NCBI GenBank assembly: GCA_910589655.1
Contig: CAJUTJ010000036.1
Span: 1 to 14,974 of the forward strand
Direction of reading: 5' to 3'
Source of the DNA: an uncultured Acetatifactor sp.
GTDB taxonomy: Bacteria; Bacillota; Clostridia; Lachnospirales; Lachnospiraceae
DNA length: 14,974 nt
This document shows, piece by piece, positions 1 to 6,829 of this stretch; the stretch's first letter is position 1; the number at the start of each line of letters is the position of its first letter. Under the pieces are notes generated by a model. It did no database searches and was not told the DNA's origin. It was given only the letters and a program-made list of their open reading frames with translations. Made by a program: the position numbers and the translations under genes.

Positions 1-1
1 C

Positions 2-403
2 GATAAAAAGCATTTAGAGGAAATCAATGAAGCGATTGATTTTTTCCTTAAAACTAAAATTCAGGATCGGATTGTATTTTGTAATGGTACCGCCGGGATA
101 CGCATAAAGATAAGTTTGAATGAACTTCTTCTTGTTGAGACAAATGGAAGAAAACTAAGATATCTCATGTCGGATGGCAGTGAACATTTATGTGAAGGGC
201 AGATATCTGAAGCCGCACGAAGCTTATCTCAGTTTGGCTTTTTTCAGATACATCGGTCATATATTGTCAATTTAAAATATATTGAAAAGGTAAACAGTCA
301 TGAAGTTACGCTTTGCAATGGATTAAAGGTAGTAATTGGAAGGATTCACAGTAAAGAGTTTAAGAAGGAGTTTTTTAAATGGAGAATGCGGTTTGATGAT
401 TGA
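2..403 (+). CDS. LytTR-family response regulator, C-terminal part (5' end outside window)
   Basis: The frame is open from base 2, so this is the last 133 residues of a longer protein. It starts DKKHLEEINEAIDFF, which resembles the linker just after the conserved KP-[VI] of a receiver domain. The receiver with its phospho-acceptor Asp therefore lies upstream of the window. The remainder is a LytTR DNA-binding domain with the typical signatures: the early strand ELLLVETNGRKL, then FFQIHRSYIVNLKYI, then the strand pair EVTLCNGLKVVIGR. LytTR regulators of the AgrA/VirR/ComE type bind paired direct repeats upstream of their targets, and such a pair lies right after the stop codon (408-440). The probable target is the lipoprotein gene that follows. 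A TTG at 116 with no strong ribosome binding site is an internal codon, not the start. The family call is firm; the signal and partner kinase are not visible. Confidence 0.9.
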   Translation, partial: DKKHLEEINEAIDFFLKTKIQDRIVFCNGTAGIRIKISLNELLLVETNGRKLRYLMSDGSEHLCEGQISEAARSLSQFGFFQIHRSYIVNLKYIEKVNSHEVTLCNGLKVVIGRIHSKEFKKEFFKWRMRFDD

Positions 404-407
404 TTTT

Positions 408-440
408 GTGTCGTTTATGCAAAATATGTGTTGTTTATAC
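408..440 (+). promoter_or_regulatory. Paired direct repeat, candidate LytTR operator
   Basis: GTGTCGTTTATGC (408-420) is repeated as GTGTTGTTTATAC (428-440). The copies match at 11 of 13 positions and their starts are 20 bp apart, about two helical turns. LytTR regulators are known to bind two such repeats, usually with a GTT core, on one DNA face. The site lies directly downstream of a LytTR gene and about 30 bp upstream of a -10-like element, where an activator would sit. Binding is inferred. Confidence 0.55.
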
Positions 441-468
441 AGGGAGTATTTTATATTCCTTCTCACTG

Positions 469-477
469 TGATATAAA
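469..477 (+). promoter_or_regulatory. Extended -10-like element for the lipoprotein gene
   Basis: TG-A-TATAAA at 469-477 resembles an extended -10 box. No convincing -35 hexamer is found 16-18 bp upstream, which fits a promoter that needs an activator bound at the upstream direct repeat. The implied 5' leader is about 30 nt and contains the AGGAGG at 498-503. Confidence 0.4.
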
Positions 478-512
478 TATGGTGTTAATCGTATTTCAGG
501 AGGATAGCAGAA

Positions 513-1976
513 GTGGTACAAGGCATTTTACTTAAGGATTGGCATTTAAATGGAAAATCAGTAATGAAAAAAGCGGTAATGGCAATGATAATGGGGGCTA
601 TTCTGTTAACAGTTTCATCGTGTGGGCAGGCAAAAAATTCAGAAGACGATCAAACGAATGTAATAAGCAGCACTGCAGAACCAGACGGCAGCACTGGTGA
701 AGTTCAGAAAACACAAAATGACAGCAATACCGGTTCAGATTTGGCAGAATTGGAAAACCTGACAGGAGAATATGAATATTTATCGGATTATGGAACCGGT
801 AAGTTAATGATTCAAAAATCATCCAATGGATATGATATTTCCGACTATGAATCGGAATCTTCCTGTCGCTTTTTAGCTGATTCATCTAATATAGAAACTA
901 TAGAAAATAATCGAATATATGTAAAGTACCCCGAACAGGTATTTTCTGACGATACAGTTAACTTTAGCTATTATATTTTAGAATATAGTACAGATGAAAT
1001 TAATGTGTATTACGGAGATGCAGGGTTTGAAGAGGCGCAATTTTTATATCATGCCACAAAGAAAACAGAGGTGAGGGCGGACGTATATGAGTATGAGGGT
1101 GAATATAATAGTTATGATGTAAACGAGCCGGCATTAGAAATAAAGAAAAATGATGATGCAACTTATCAGATTCAGATAGATTTATTCAGGCTCTGGGATT
1201 TTTATGATGGTGCGGGAAAAATTACGGAAGAAGGGTTGGAATTTACAGCAACAGGTCCTCGTGGAAGTGAGGTGAATGGAGTCATAAAATTGGAGGAGGA
1301 TATCGCAGTAGTAACCATTTTTGGTCAGGAATGGCTTGATTTTGCAGGATTGAGTGAATACAAATTTTACAAAACCTCAGATGTTCCTAACATAGATGAT
1401 TTCCCGGCAAATCAGCAGGAAAGTAATATGCAGGATGCTGCGGGTACAGGTTCGGAAGCAGCGGCAGATGAACTATTAGATTCCTTTATCAATGGATTGG
1501 CAGACGCAGTTGCCCTTGAAGATTCGGCATCGACATTTTCTGTGAACGATTTAAATATGGATTCTGAGGAATGGGGTACATATTCTATAGGAGAGAAAGT
1601 CGATCTTGACAATGATGGAGAAAACGAACTGATTATTAACGGGCCTTATGGTGGGATATACCTTGATGCGCGTGACGACAAGGTATATGAATTTGCTTCA
1701 GGAGGGGGCACTGTTCTCGTTCTTTCTTATACCTATTATAATGGAGCCGTATGGATCATGTACAGTAACAGATCGAGTGCGGGATTTGAATTTTACCATA
1801 TGGAAAAATTTGAAGGAGCTGATAACTTAACTGCAGAAATGAATTTCGGTGAGGAATTTGACCCAAATAATGCAGAAGTCGGAATAAAATATACATTGGA
1901 TGGAGCTGAAATTTCATATGATGAATATACAGAATTCTGCAGCAAAATTTTCGCTGCAGAAGTAAATACAAACTAA
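513..1976 (+). CDS. Large secreted lipoprotein of unknown function with a DxDxDG-type loop
   Basis: The predicted protein has 487 residues from a GTG start, chosen because AGGAGG (498-503) lies nine bases upstream. An in-frame ATG at 564 would give a more ordinary signal peptide (MKKAVMAMIMGAILL) but has no Shine-Dalgarno. Either way the hydrophobic segment ends in the lipobox VSSC, so Cys37 would be lipidated and the protein anchored outside the membrane. A Ser/Thr/Asp/Gln-rich linker follows, then a region rich in beta-type sequence. Near residues 364-373 the sequence DLDNDGENEL looks like a calcium-binding loop of the FG-GAP/EF-hand kind. The protein is strongly acidic. It stands alone between a LytTR gene and a palindromic element, so it is probably that regulator's output. 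I do not recognise a named family; a role in envelope sensing or adhesion is only a guess. Confidence 0.8.
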   Translation: MVQGILLKDWHLNGKSVMKKAVMAMIMGAILLTVSSCGQAKNSEDDQTNVISSTAEPDGSTGEVQKTQNDSNTGSDLAELENLTGEYEYLSDYGTGKLMIQKSSNGYDISDYESESSCRFLADSSNIETIENNRIYVKYPEQVFSDDTVNFSYYILEYSTDEINVYYGDAGFEEAQFLYHATKKTEVRADVYEYEGEYNSYDVNEPALEIKKNDDATYQIQIDLFRLWDFYDGAGKITEEGLEFTATGPRGSEVNGVIKLEEDIAVVTIFGQEWLDFAGLSEYKFYKTSDVPNIDDFPANQQESNMQDAAGTGSEAAADELLDSFINGLADAVALEDSASTFSVNDLNMDSEEWGTYSIGEKVDLDNDGENELIINGPYGGIYLDARDDKVYEFASGGGTVLVLSYTYYNGAVWIMYSNRSSAGFEFYHMEKFEGADNLTAEMNFGEEFDPNNAEVGIKYTLDGAEISYDEYTEFCSKIFAAEVNTN

Positions 1977-2096
1977 GGAAACGCTGATTAAATCATCGTT
2001 TCCTTAGAGCCTCCGGCGGATGCGCACGGATTTGCAGCAGTTTATGCTGCTCCGCAGCGCAAATCCGGCGCGGGAAACGCTTTAATCAGCGTTTCC
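1977..2096 (+). repeat. 120-bp palindromic MITE-like element with CTAA duplication
   Basis: The ends are perfect 16-bp inverted repeats, GGAAACGCTGATTAAA (1977-1992) and TTTAATCAGCGTTTCC (2081-2096). Both are flanked by the direct repeat CTAA (1973-1976 and 2097-2100), which looks like a target-site duplication. Each end is itself a hairpin: 1974-1983 pairs with 1997-2006, and 2072-2081 pairs with 2088-2097. The middle forms a third hairpin (GGATTTGC 2028-2035 with GCAAATCC 2059-2066, plus AGCAG 2036-2040 with CTGCT 2047-2051). It has no coding capacity, so if mobile it needs a transposase in trans. The left CTAA contains the TAA stop of the lipoprotein gene; the stop would have been kept before and after insertion. 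The transcribed hairpins may also act as a 3' end stabiliser. Confidence 0.75.
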
Positions 2097-2100
2097 CTAA

Positions 2101-2298
2101 AAGAAAAAAATGAAAGCTTTGGTAAAAGGTGTATTATTTGCATGCACGGAAATCCACTGGGAGTGTTTCGGCAGTCCTTTTTCTCATGTCTTAAGATTTC
2201 ACAATTCATTTCTTTACATTTCAAATTTCACAGATATTTTTATAGTGGTTCAGAAAATAATAAGTTGGAAGGCGGGGAAAACAGAGGTAATATACTTA
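2101..2298. other. AT-rich spacer without recognisable gene
   Basis: This stretch between the palindromic element and the kinase remnant has short open frames on both strands. None has a ribosome binding site together with protein-like composition. It may be the eroded 5' end of the kinase locus that follows. Confidence 0.4.
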
Positions 2299-2755
2299 CA
2301 CGGCGGTTCTTGTATCGGCTGTGTGTCGCATTGCGGCGCTTATAGTCGTTGGGGGCAATAGCTTGATGTTATCCGACCGGCTGTATATAATGATACCGAT
2401 AAAGCGGGAAGGGACGGCGGTAAAAGGCCGCAGGCAGATATGGAAGCGGAAACTTCTCTGGCACGCATATCACACCGGCTGGAACGGTTCTATAATATTA
2501 TGCAAATGAACCGCTGCAAGGTGGAGGAAGAAAAAGCGGAATTGCAGACCCGAAAAATGCCGGAGGGAAAACTGCAGGAGCTTCTGCGGGCATCAGGGAG
2601 CCAGCTTGATAAGCTGGATTTTCTGATCCAAGCGATGGTAAAGACTTCCCGGTTGGAAACAGGCGTAATCATTCTTGAAAAGAAACAGGCTTTATTTGCA
2701 GATACACTTACGATGGTGCTGAACGGTACTCTTGCTTCAATGTTCCTGATTTGTA
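2299..2755 (+). pseudogene. Decayed sensor histidine kinase lacking its phospho-acceptor box
   Basis: From 2300 one frame gives a hydrophobic stretch (TAVLVSAVCRIAALIVVGG) followed by LSDRLY, like a second transmembrane helix. Kinase similarity then continues in a different frame (YNDTDKAGRDGG from about 2383), so there is a frameshift near 2385. From 2440 the sequence reads ARISHRLERFYNIMQMNRCKVEEEKAELQT, as in the linker ahead of a HisKA domain. It then jumps directly to MPEGKLQELLRASGSQLDKLDFLIQAMVKTSRLETG, which belongs after the H-box. The SHQxKTP segment that carries the phosphorylated histidine is missing, an apparent in-frame deletion of roughly 25 residues. Similarity ends near DTLTMVLNGTL, before any ATP-binding N, G1 or G2 box. 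The remnant cannot be an active kinase. A short translated product from the ATG at 2440 is possible but has no convincing ribosome binding site. Confidence 0.75.
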
Positions 2756-2817
2756 TATCAGTCAAGCGGCTTTGCAGGATTTATGGTGGAAAAGAATACG
2801 GAATTGAGGGAAGCGCG

Positions 2818-2886
2818 ATGAAGATAACGGTCTGCGATGACAGCAGGAAGGAAAGGGGCGCGCTTAAGGCGCTGCTGGAAGCCTGA
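2818..2886 (+). pseudogene. N-terminal stub of a response regulator
   Basis: ATG at 2818 opens MKITVCDDSRKERGALKALLEA and stops at once (TGA 2884-2886). The CDD motif and the following helix are the start of a receiver domain, as in LytTR regulators. Everything after residue 22, including the phospho-acceptor Asp, is gone. The stub is in frame with the kinase remnant, so the open frame from 2440 fuses the two fragments. In another frame an upstream sequence ends ISQAALQDLWWKRIRN at about 2809, probably the tail of a third lost gene. Confidence 0.6.
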
Positions 2887-2961
2887 ATATAAATCGCGTG
2901 ACAAGCTGCTGTTAAACCAGATAATGCGCGAAAAAAGAAAAACAAAAATTTTTCAAAAAAC

Positions 2962-2993
2962 TTGTAAGATTTTTTGAAATGCGAAGTCTTATA
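2962..2993 (+). promoter_or_regulatory. ECF-type promoter of the sigma factor operon
   Basis: TTGTAAG (2962-2968) and GTCTTATA (2986-2993) are separated by 17 bp. This matches the usual layout of ECF sigma promoters (a TGTAA-like -35 and a GTC-containing -10) rather than the housekeeping type. Transcription would start only about 10-15 nt before the GTG, so the leader is short but includes AGGAGGTGA. ECF operons are commonly autoregulated; that it happens here is inferred. Confidence 0.55.
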
Positions 2994-3010
2994 GGTGAGG
3001 AGGTGAGAAA

Positions 3011-3514
3011 GTGGCAGGTTCCGAAGAAGAATTTGAGAAAATTTATATAAGATACTTTAATGACGTATTTCTCTTTCTCAAAAAGATGTCAAAAGACGAA
3101 AGTATTGCAGAGGAAATCACAAGCGAAACTTTTTTCAAAGCAATGCGTTCAATAGACAATTTTCATGGTGAAGCAGATGTCCGTGTCTGGCTTTGCCAAA
3201 TTGCAAAAAACTGTTATTTTTCCTATTTGAAAAAGCAGCAGCGAATTGAAAATATTGATGATATTGATTTGCCAGACAATAAAGACACCATTGAGGAAGA
3301 AATATCAAAGCAATACGATGCTATGCAAGTACATCTTCTGCTGCACAATTTAGCTGAACCATATAAAGAAGTTTTTATGCTGCGGGTTTTTGGGGAGCTG
3401 AGTTTCAAACAAATTGCGGATATTTTCCAGAAAACAGATAACTGGGCTTGCGTCATTTATCACCGGGCAAGAAATAAAATATTAATGCAAATGGAGGACA
3501 ATGATGAGTACTAA
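3011..3514 (+). CDS. RNA polymerase ECF sigma factor
   Basis: The protein has 167 residues from a GTG start with an excellent ribosome binding site (AGGAGGTGA, 2999-3007). Residues about 8-77 form sigma region 2, including the helix DESIAEEITSETFFKAM and the -10 recognition segment RVWLCQIAKNCYFSYLKK. Residues about 105-160 form region 4.2 with the helix-turn-helix LSFKQIADIFQKTDNWACVIYHRARNKI. There is no region 1 or 3, and the length is typical for ECF factors. It would direct RNA polymerase to a small regulon when released from its anti-sigma factor. The next gene starts 14 bp before this stop codon, so the two are translationally coupled and form a sigma/anti-sigma operon. The exact ECF group and the inducing signal cannot be read from the sequence. 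Confidence 0.93.
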   Translation: MAGSEEEFEKIYIRYFNDVFLFLKKMSKDESIAEEITSETFFKAMRSIDNFHGEADVRVWLCQIAKNCYFSYLKKQQRIENIDDIDLPDNKDTIEEEISKQYDAMQVHLLLHNLAEPYKEVFMLRVFGELSFKQIADIFQKTDNWACVIYHRARNKILMQMEDNDEY

Positions 3515-4430
3515 ATGTAATTTAATTAAAGACATCCTTCCGCTCTATGTAGAAAACATGGTAAGTGCGGATACACGAGAGTTTGTTAGTGAACATCTTG
3601 AACATTGTGAAGAGTGTCATGCAGAGTTTGAACATATGCGAAAGCCTGCGGACTCTATCCCCGATGTTGACATCGTTCCGTTAAAAAGAATAAAGAAGGA
3701 TTTATTTTTCAAACGCCTGAAGACTATTTTTTTCACGGCAATTTTGGCATGTGCCATAGTGACGGTTGCTTTTGGAATTTTAACAGCACCTAAATTTTTC
3801 CCCTATTCCGATAACTTGCTGAATGTTATTGACGGCTCTAATGGGAGTATTATCATTACCTTCGATAATAAGGTAACAGGTTATAGCTGCATTGAAGAGT
3901 TTGACCATGAAACTGAATCAAAAGTTTATCGCATAAATGCTTGGACTACGACTTGGGATTTATATTCGTCTAACCGTGGAAAACAAAATATGGTTATACC
4001 CTCTGACAGGGAAACCCAAATTCAGATTTTCTATGCCCAAAACAATGGTTCTGAAGATGTGCTGGTTTATGGGTTAAATGATAATACTGAAGAAAATAGA
4101 GTAACACTGCCCAGACTGGTTTTAATACCGTATTTCTTATTAGCCTTTCTTGCCCTTGCTATACTTGCAATCCTGCGATTGTTTTTAAGAAATAGGCAAA
4201 CAATAATTGTATGGATTGACAGAGCTATACTGTTACCGATTTCCTATATGGCAGCCCAGCTTTGTACAAAAGGAATCAGCTTTACAACATATTCATCACA
4301 ACGAGATTTTTGTATTATCATTCTGGTTGCTATACTGTTTTATTTTGTGATGTTGACAGGAAAAGCCTTGTATAAAGCAAAAAAGAGGACTTCTCAAAAT
4401 AGGGAGGAATATAAACGCAGGACACCTTGA
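3501..4430 (+). CDS. Membrane-bound anti-sigma factor with zf-HC2 domain
   Basis: The N-terminal 40 residues match a zinc-binding anti-sigma domain: Cys6, then ILPLYVENMVSADTREFVSEHL, then His32-x3-Cys36-x2-Cys39 (HLEHCEEC). This cytoplasmic part is expected to hold the sigma factor inactive. A transmembrane helix follows at about residues 70-94 (TIFFTAILACAIVTVAFGIL), then an outside segment of roughly 110 residues. Further hydrophobic helices follow near PYFLLAFLALAILAILRLFL, ILLPISYMAAQLC and IIILVAILFYFVMLTGK, and the tail is short and basic. The start at 3501 uses AGGA at 3494-3497 inside the sigma gene; the second ATG (3504) is equally possible. The four-helix architecture is longer than simple one-helix anti-sigma factors, so signal detection may occur within the membrane. 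The role follows from domain and gene order. Confidence 0.85.
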   Translation: MMSTKCNLIKDILPLYVENMVSADTREFVSEHLEHCEECHAEFEHMRKPADSIPDVDIVPLKRIKKDLFFKRLKTIFFTAILACAIVTVAFGILTAPKFFPYSDNLLNVIDGSNGSIIITFDNKVTGYSCIEEFDHETESKVYRINAWTTTWDLYSSNRGKQNMVIPSDRETQIQIFYAQNNGSEDVLVYGLNDNTEENRVTLPRLVLIPYFLLAFLALAILAILRLFLRNRQTIIVWIDRAILLPISYMAAQLCTKGISFTTYSSQRDFCIIILVAILFYFVMLTGKALYKAKKRTSQNREEYKRRTP

Positions 4431-4603
4431 GGGGGGCTGTTTTTCGTTTATCTTCTATTGGCTTTAGTAAATCTCCCACAATATCCTATATGCAGCGTCA
4501 GTGGAGTCTTGTCGGGGGAATGGCCGGCACGTTCAGGTAGATGGAATGACAGAGGGAATGGATTCATAAAACTTTGGCAAACTACACACAAAAAACAAAT
4601 AAG

Positions 4604-4614
4604 TATGATATGAT
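4604..4614 (+). promoter_or_regulatory. Possible -10 region of the two-component operon
   Basis: Two overlapping TATGAT hexamers (4604-4609 and 4609-4614) lie 24-34 bp upstream of the regulator start. No -35 is found at 16-18 bp; the nearest TTGGCA (4574-4579) is 24 bp away. The stretch 4431-4600 holds no supported gene; a T-run at 4440-4444 after a GC-rich segment could be a weak terminator for the anti-sigma gene. Confidence 0.3.
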
Positions 4615-4637
4615 GCTCAAAGTACGGAGGTGTTCTC

Positions 4638-5309
4638 ATGCAAAATATTTTAATTGTTGAAGATGATATGGATATTCAGGAACTGCTGCGGGAATTTTTG
4701 AAAGAGGCTGGTTATGAGGTAACATCCGCCAGTGACGGTATTGAAGCAATGGATCTGTTTGTAAAAAATAAGTATGACTTGATTCTGCTGGACATCATGC
4801 TCCCGAAAATTGACGGTTTCGGAGTCTGTGAGCTGATACGGAAACAGTCCCAGATACCAATTATCATGCTCACCGCATTAGGCGGTGAGGAAGAACAGAT
4901 AAGGGGATTAGACCTGCAGGTCGATGATTACATCACAAAGCCTTTTTCCGTTCCGATTTTGATCCGCAAAATTGCGGCTGTCCTGCGGCGGAGCAGCCGG
5001 ACGCAGGAAGAGGGACATAAGGCCATTGAATATCAGAATCTGTCCCTGAATTTGGATAATTACACTGCCACGGTGGACGGAACTGCCTATGAACTGACAC
5101 AGCGGGAGTTTGAAGTATTGAGGGAGCTGCTGACCCATCAAGGGCGGATCATGACGAGGCAGAACCTGCTGGATAAGCTGTGGCGGTATGACTTTTATGG
5201 TGATGAGCGGGTAGTTGACACGCATATCAAGAATCTGCGCAAAAAGCTGGGCATTGAATTTATTCAGACAGTCAGAGGGGTAGGGTACAAAATTGATAAG
5301 GAAAATTAA
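4638..5309 (+). CDS. OmpR/PhoB-family response regulator
   Basis: The protein has 223 residues, the normal length for this family, from ATG with GGAGG at 4626-4630. The receiver domain shows the acidic pair Asp9/Asp10, the phospho-acceptor Asp52 (LILLDIMLPKIDG), Thr79 in IIMLTA, and Lys101 in ITKPF. After a short linker the winged-helix domain reads ELTQREFEVLRELLTHQGRIMTRQNLLDKLW, then RVVDTHIKNLRKKLG, and ends TVRGVGYKI, all classical for DNA-binding OmpR-type effectors. It is followed, with a 17-bp overlap, by its kinase gene. Likely targets are its own promoter and the lipoprotein gene at 6830, which has candidate binding repeats. All catalytic positions are intact. The overall style is that of VanR- or PhoP-like regulators of Clostridia; the signal is not deducible. 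Confidence 0.93.
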   Translation: MQNILIVEDDMDIQELLREFLKEAGYEVTSASDGIEAMDLFVKNKYDLILLDIMLPKIDGFGVCELIRKQSQIPIIMLTALGGEEEQIRGLDLQVDDYITKPFSVPILIRKIAAVLRRSSRTQEEGHKAIEYQNLSLNLDNYTATVDGTAYELTQREFEVLRELLTHQGRIMTRQNLLDKLWRYDFYGDERVVDTHIKNLRKKLGIEFIQTVRGVGYKIDKEN

Positions 5310-6711
5310 AAGCAGTCTGTTTGCAAAAGTATTTTTCATTACGGCGGCCATGCTGCTGTGCGTCTCCCTATTGGTGTATGGGCTTTTGGCATGGCTGATG
5401 CCGCAGACTTATTCTAATAGACTAAATACGGTTTTGGATGAACGGGCGCAGGCATTTATTTCAGAATTGGGACAGGTAGCCCTTTCGGACAGCGGCGGCT
5501 TATTTGACCAGTTCATTTCGGATATGGAGATCAATTCAGTTGAGCTATACAACAGCAATGGTGATTGGATTCCGTTGCCCACAAAAGAATTTGATAATGA
5601 GTGGGGCGTAAATAACGCACAAACGGCAGTCGGCGGACTTGGTGAAACCTCTCCCGTCTTATCAAACCAGTATTATTTTTCTTTTTCTGATAGCAATGAC
5701 CGCTATACACTTGTCGTCTATGGAGAAGCAGAACATATTTCGGAGCTGCAGCAGTCTTTTATACGCATTTTACCAATTATCCTGCTAATGGTTTTGACGG
5801 TTTCCTTTGTCGTATCCGGGTTATACTCCCGCATGATTACAAAACCTGTATTGGAAATCAGCCGCATATCTGAAAAAATGTCTGATCTGCAGCTGCACTG
5901 GACAGTTGGCGAACAACGGACTGATGAATTGGGTACACTCGGGAAAAGTCTGAACAGGCTATCCCGTAATCTTTCTGCAGCCCTGTCTGATTTGCAAAAC
6001 GCAAACAGAAAACTTGAGGCCGATATTGAGCATGAAAAAGAAATGGAACAAGCCCGTACAAATTTCTTTTCGGCGGTGTCCCACGAATTGAAAACGCCTA
6101 TTACAATTATGAAAGGACAATTAGAAGGGATGCTGCTGGGAATCGGTGTATATAAAGACCGGGAAAAATATTTGACAAGGACGTTGGAAATTGCTAATAC
6201 TTTGGAAACAATGGTTCAGGAAATATTGACAATTTCCCGGCTGGAAACAGCGGGGGCTGATTTCAAAAAAGACCGCTTGGATTGCATACAAATTATTAAA
6301 TGCTATTTGAACGAAACAGAAGATTTAATTGCACAAAAGGATCTACAAATACATTTTGATATGCCGTCACCCGTTTTTATAAACGGAAATAAAATGTTGA
6401 TGGAAAAAGTATTTTCAAATCTGATCGGAAATGCAATCAAGTATTCTCCACAGGGAGCTGATATTTATATTTCTGCGCTGACGGAACAGGAACGTGTAGT
6501 GTTCTCTGTTGAAAACACAGGAGTGCATATACCAACGGATAGTAAGCATAAGCTGTTTGATGCGTTCTACCGTGTGGAACAGTCAAGAAGCCGGAAAACT
6601 GGAGGAAGTGGGCTTGGACTGTATATCGTGCAGGAAATACTACGCCAGCATGGAAGTGTGTGTACGGTCTGCAATACGCAATCCGGGGTAAAATTTTCCT
6701 TTATCATTTGA
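5293..6711 (+). CDS. HAMP-containing sensor histidine kinase
   Basis: The protein has 472 residues from a TTG start that overlaps the regulator's last codons; AGGG at 5282-5285 is the nearest ribosome binding site. Transmembrane helix 1 covers residues about 12-36, followed by an outside sensor segment of about 120 residues. Helix 2 is at about 159-181 (ILPIILLMVLTVSFVVSGLY), then a HAMP domain and a coiled coil. The HisKA box FFSAVSHELKTP carries the phosphorylated His264. The ATPase domain has the N-box NLIGNAIKYSP (Asn376/Asn380), a G1 motif VENTGVHIP, the F-box LFDAFYRVEQSRS and the G2 box GGSGLGL (437-443). G1 has Glu-Asn in place of the usual Asp-N-G-x-G, a variation that may lower ATP turnover but also occurs in related kinases. 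It would phosphorylate the upstream regulator in response to an extracytoplasmic signal. Confidence 0.92.
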   Translation: MIRKIKSSLFAKVFFITAAMLLCVSLLVYGLLAWLMPQTYSNRLNTVLDERAQAFISELGQVALSDSGGLFDQFISDMEINSVELYNSNGDWIPLPTKEFDNEWGVNNAQTAVGGLGETSPVLSNQYYFSFSDSNDRYTLVVYGEAEHISELQQSFIRILPIILLMVLTVSFVVSGLYSRMITKPVLEISRISEKMSDLQLHWTVGEQRTDELGTLGKSLNRLSRNLSAALSDLQNANRKLEADIEHEKEMEQARTNFFSAVSHELKTPITIMKGQLEGMLLGIGVYKDREKYLTRTLEIANTLETMVQEILTISRLETAGADFKKDRLDCIQIIKCYLNETEDLIAQKDLQIHFDMPSPVFINGNKMLMEKVFSNLIGNAIKYSPQGADIYISALTEQERVVFSVENTGVHIPTDSKHKLFDAFYRVEQSRSRKTGGSGLGLYIVQEILRQHGSVCTVCNTQSGVKFSFII

Positions 6712-6751
6712 CAGAATATAGCAATACGGCGGGCGCGCGTTCTACACATAA

Positions 6752-6807
6752 ATCACAAACTAATCCCAAATGTATCACAAAAAAGAGTGATATGCTTTAG
6801 ATATACT
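6752..6807 (+). promoter_or_regulatory. Activator-dependent-looking promoter with ATCACAA repeats
   Basis: ATCACAA occurs at 6752-6758 and 6774-6780, 22 bp apart and so on the same DNA face. The second copy also begins an inverted repeat, ATCAC (6774-6778) with GTGAT (6787-6791). A good -10, TATACT (6802-6807), follows, but the -35 position is a run of A. Repeats of this spacing replacing a -35 box are typical for OmpR-family activators. The regulator encoded at 4638-5309 is the natural candidate; this is inference from position. Confidence 0.5.
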
Positions 6808-6829
6808 CAAAAAAGGATGGTGCATATTT

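Noticed and set aside
2110..2361. Plus-strand open frame of 83 codons after the palindromic element
   Set aside because: It has no ribosome binding site, no recognisable domain and an erratic Cys/His-rich composition. Its end overlaps the kinase remnant in another frame.
4436..4444. Possible terminator after the anti-sigma gene (G-run then T5)
   Set aside because: I could not build a convincing continuous stem; only a few scattered pairs precede the T-run.
4908..5351. Minus-strand open frame of 147 codons
   Set aside because: It lies opposite an intact response regulator with all catalytic residues, and has no start signal of its own.
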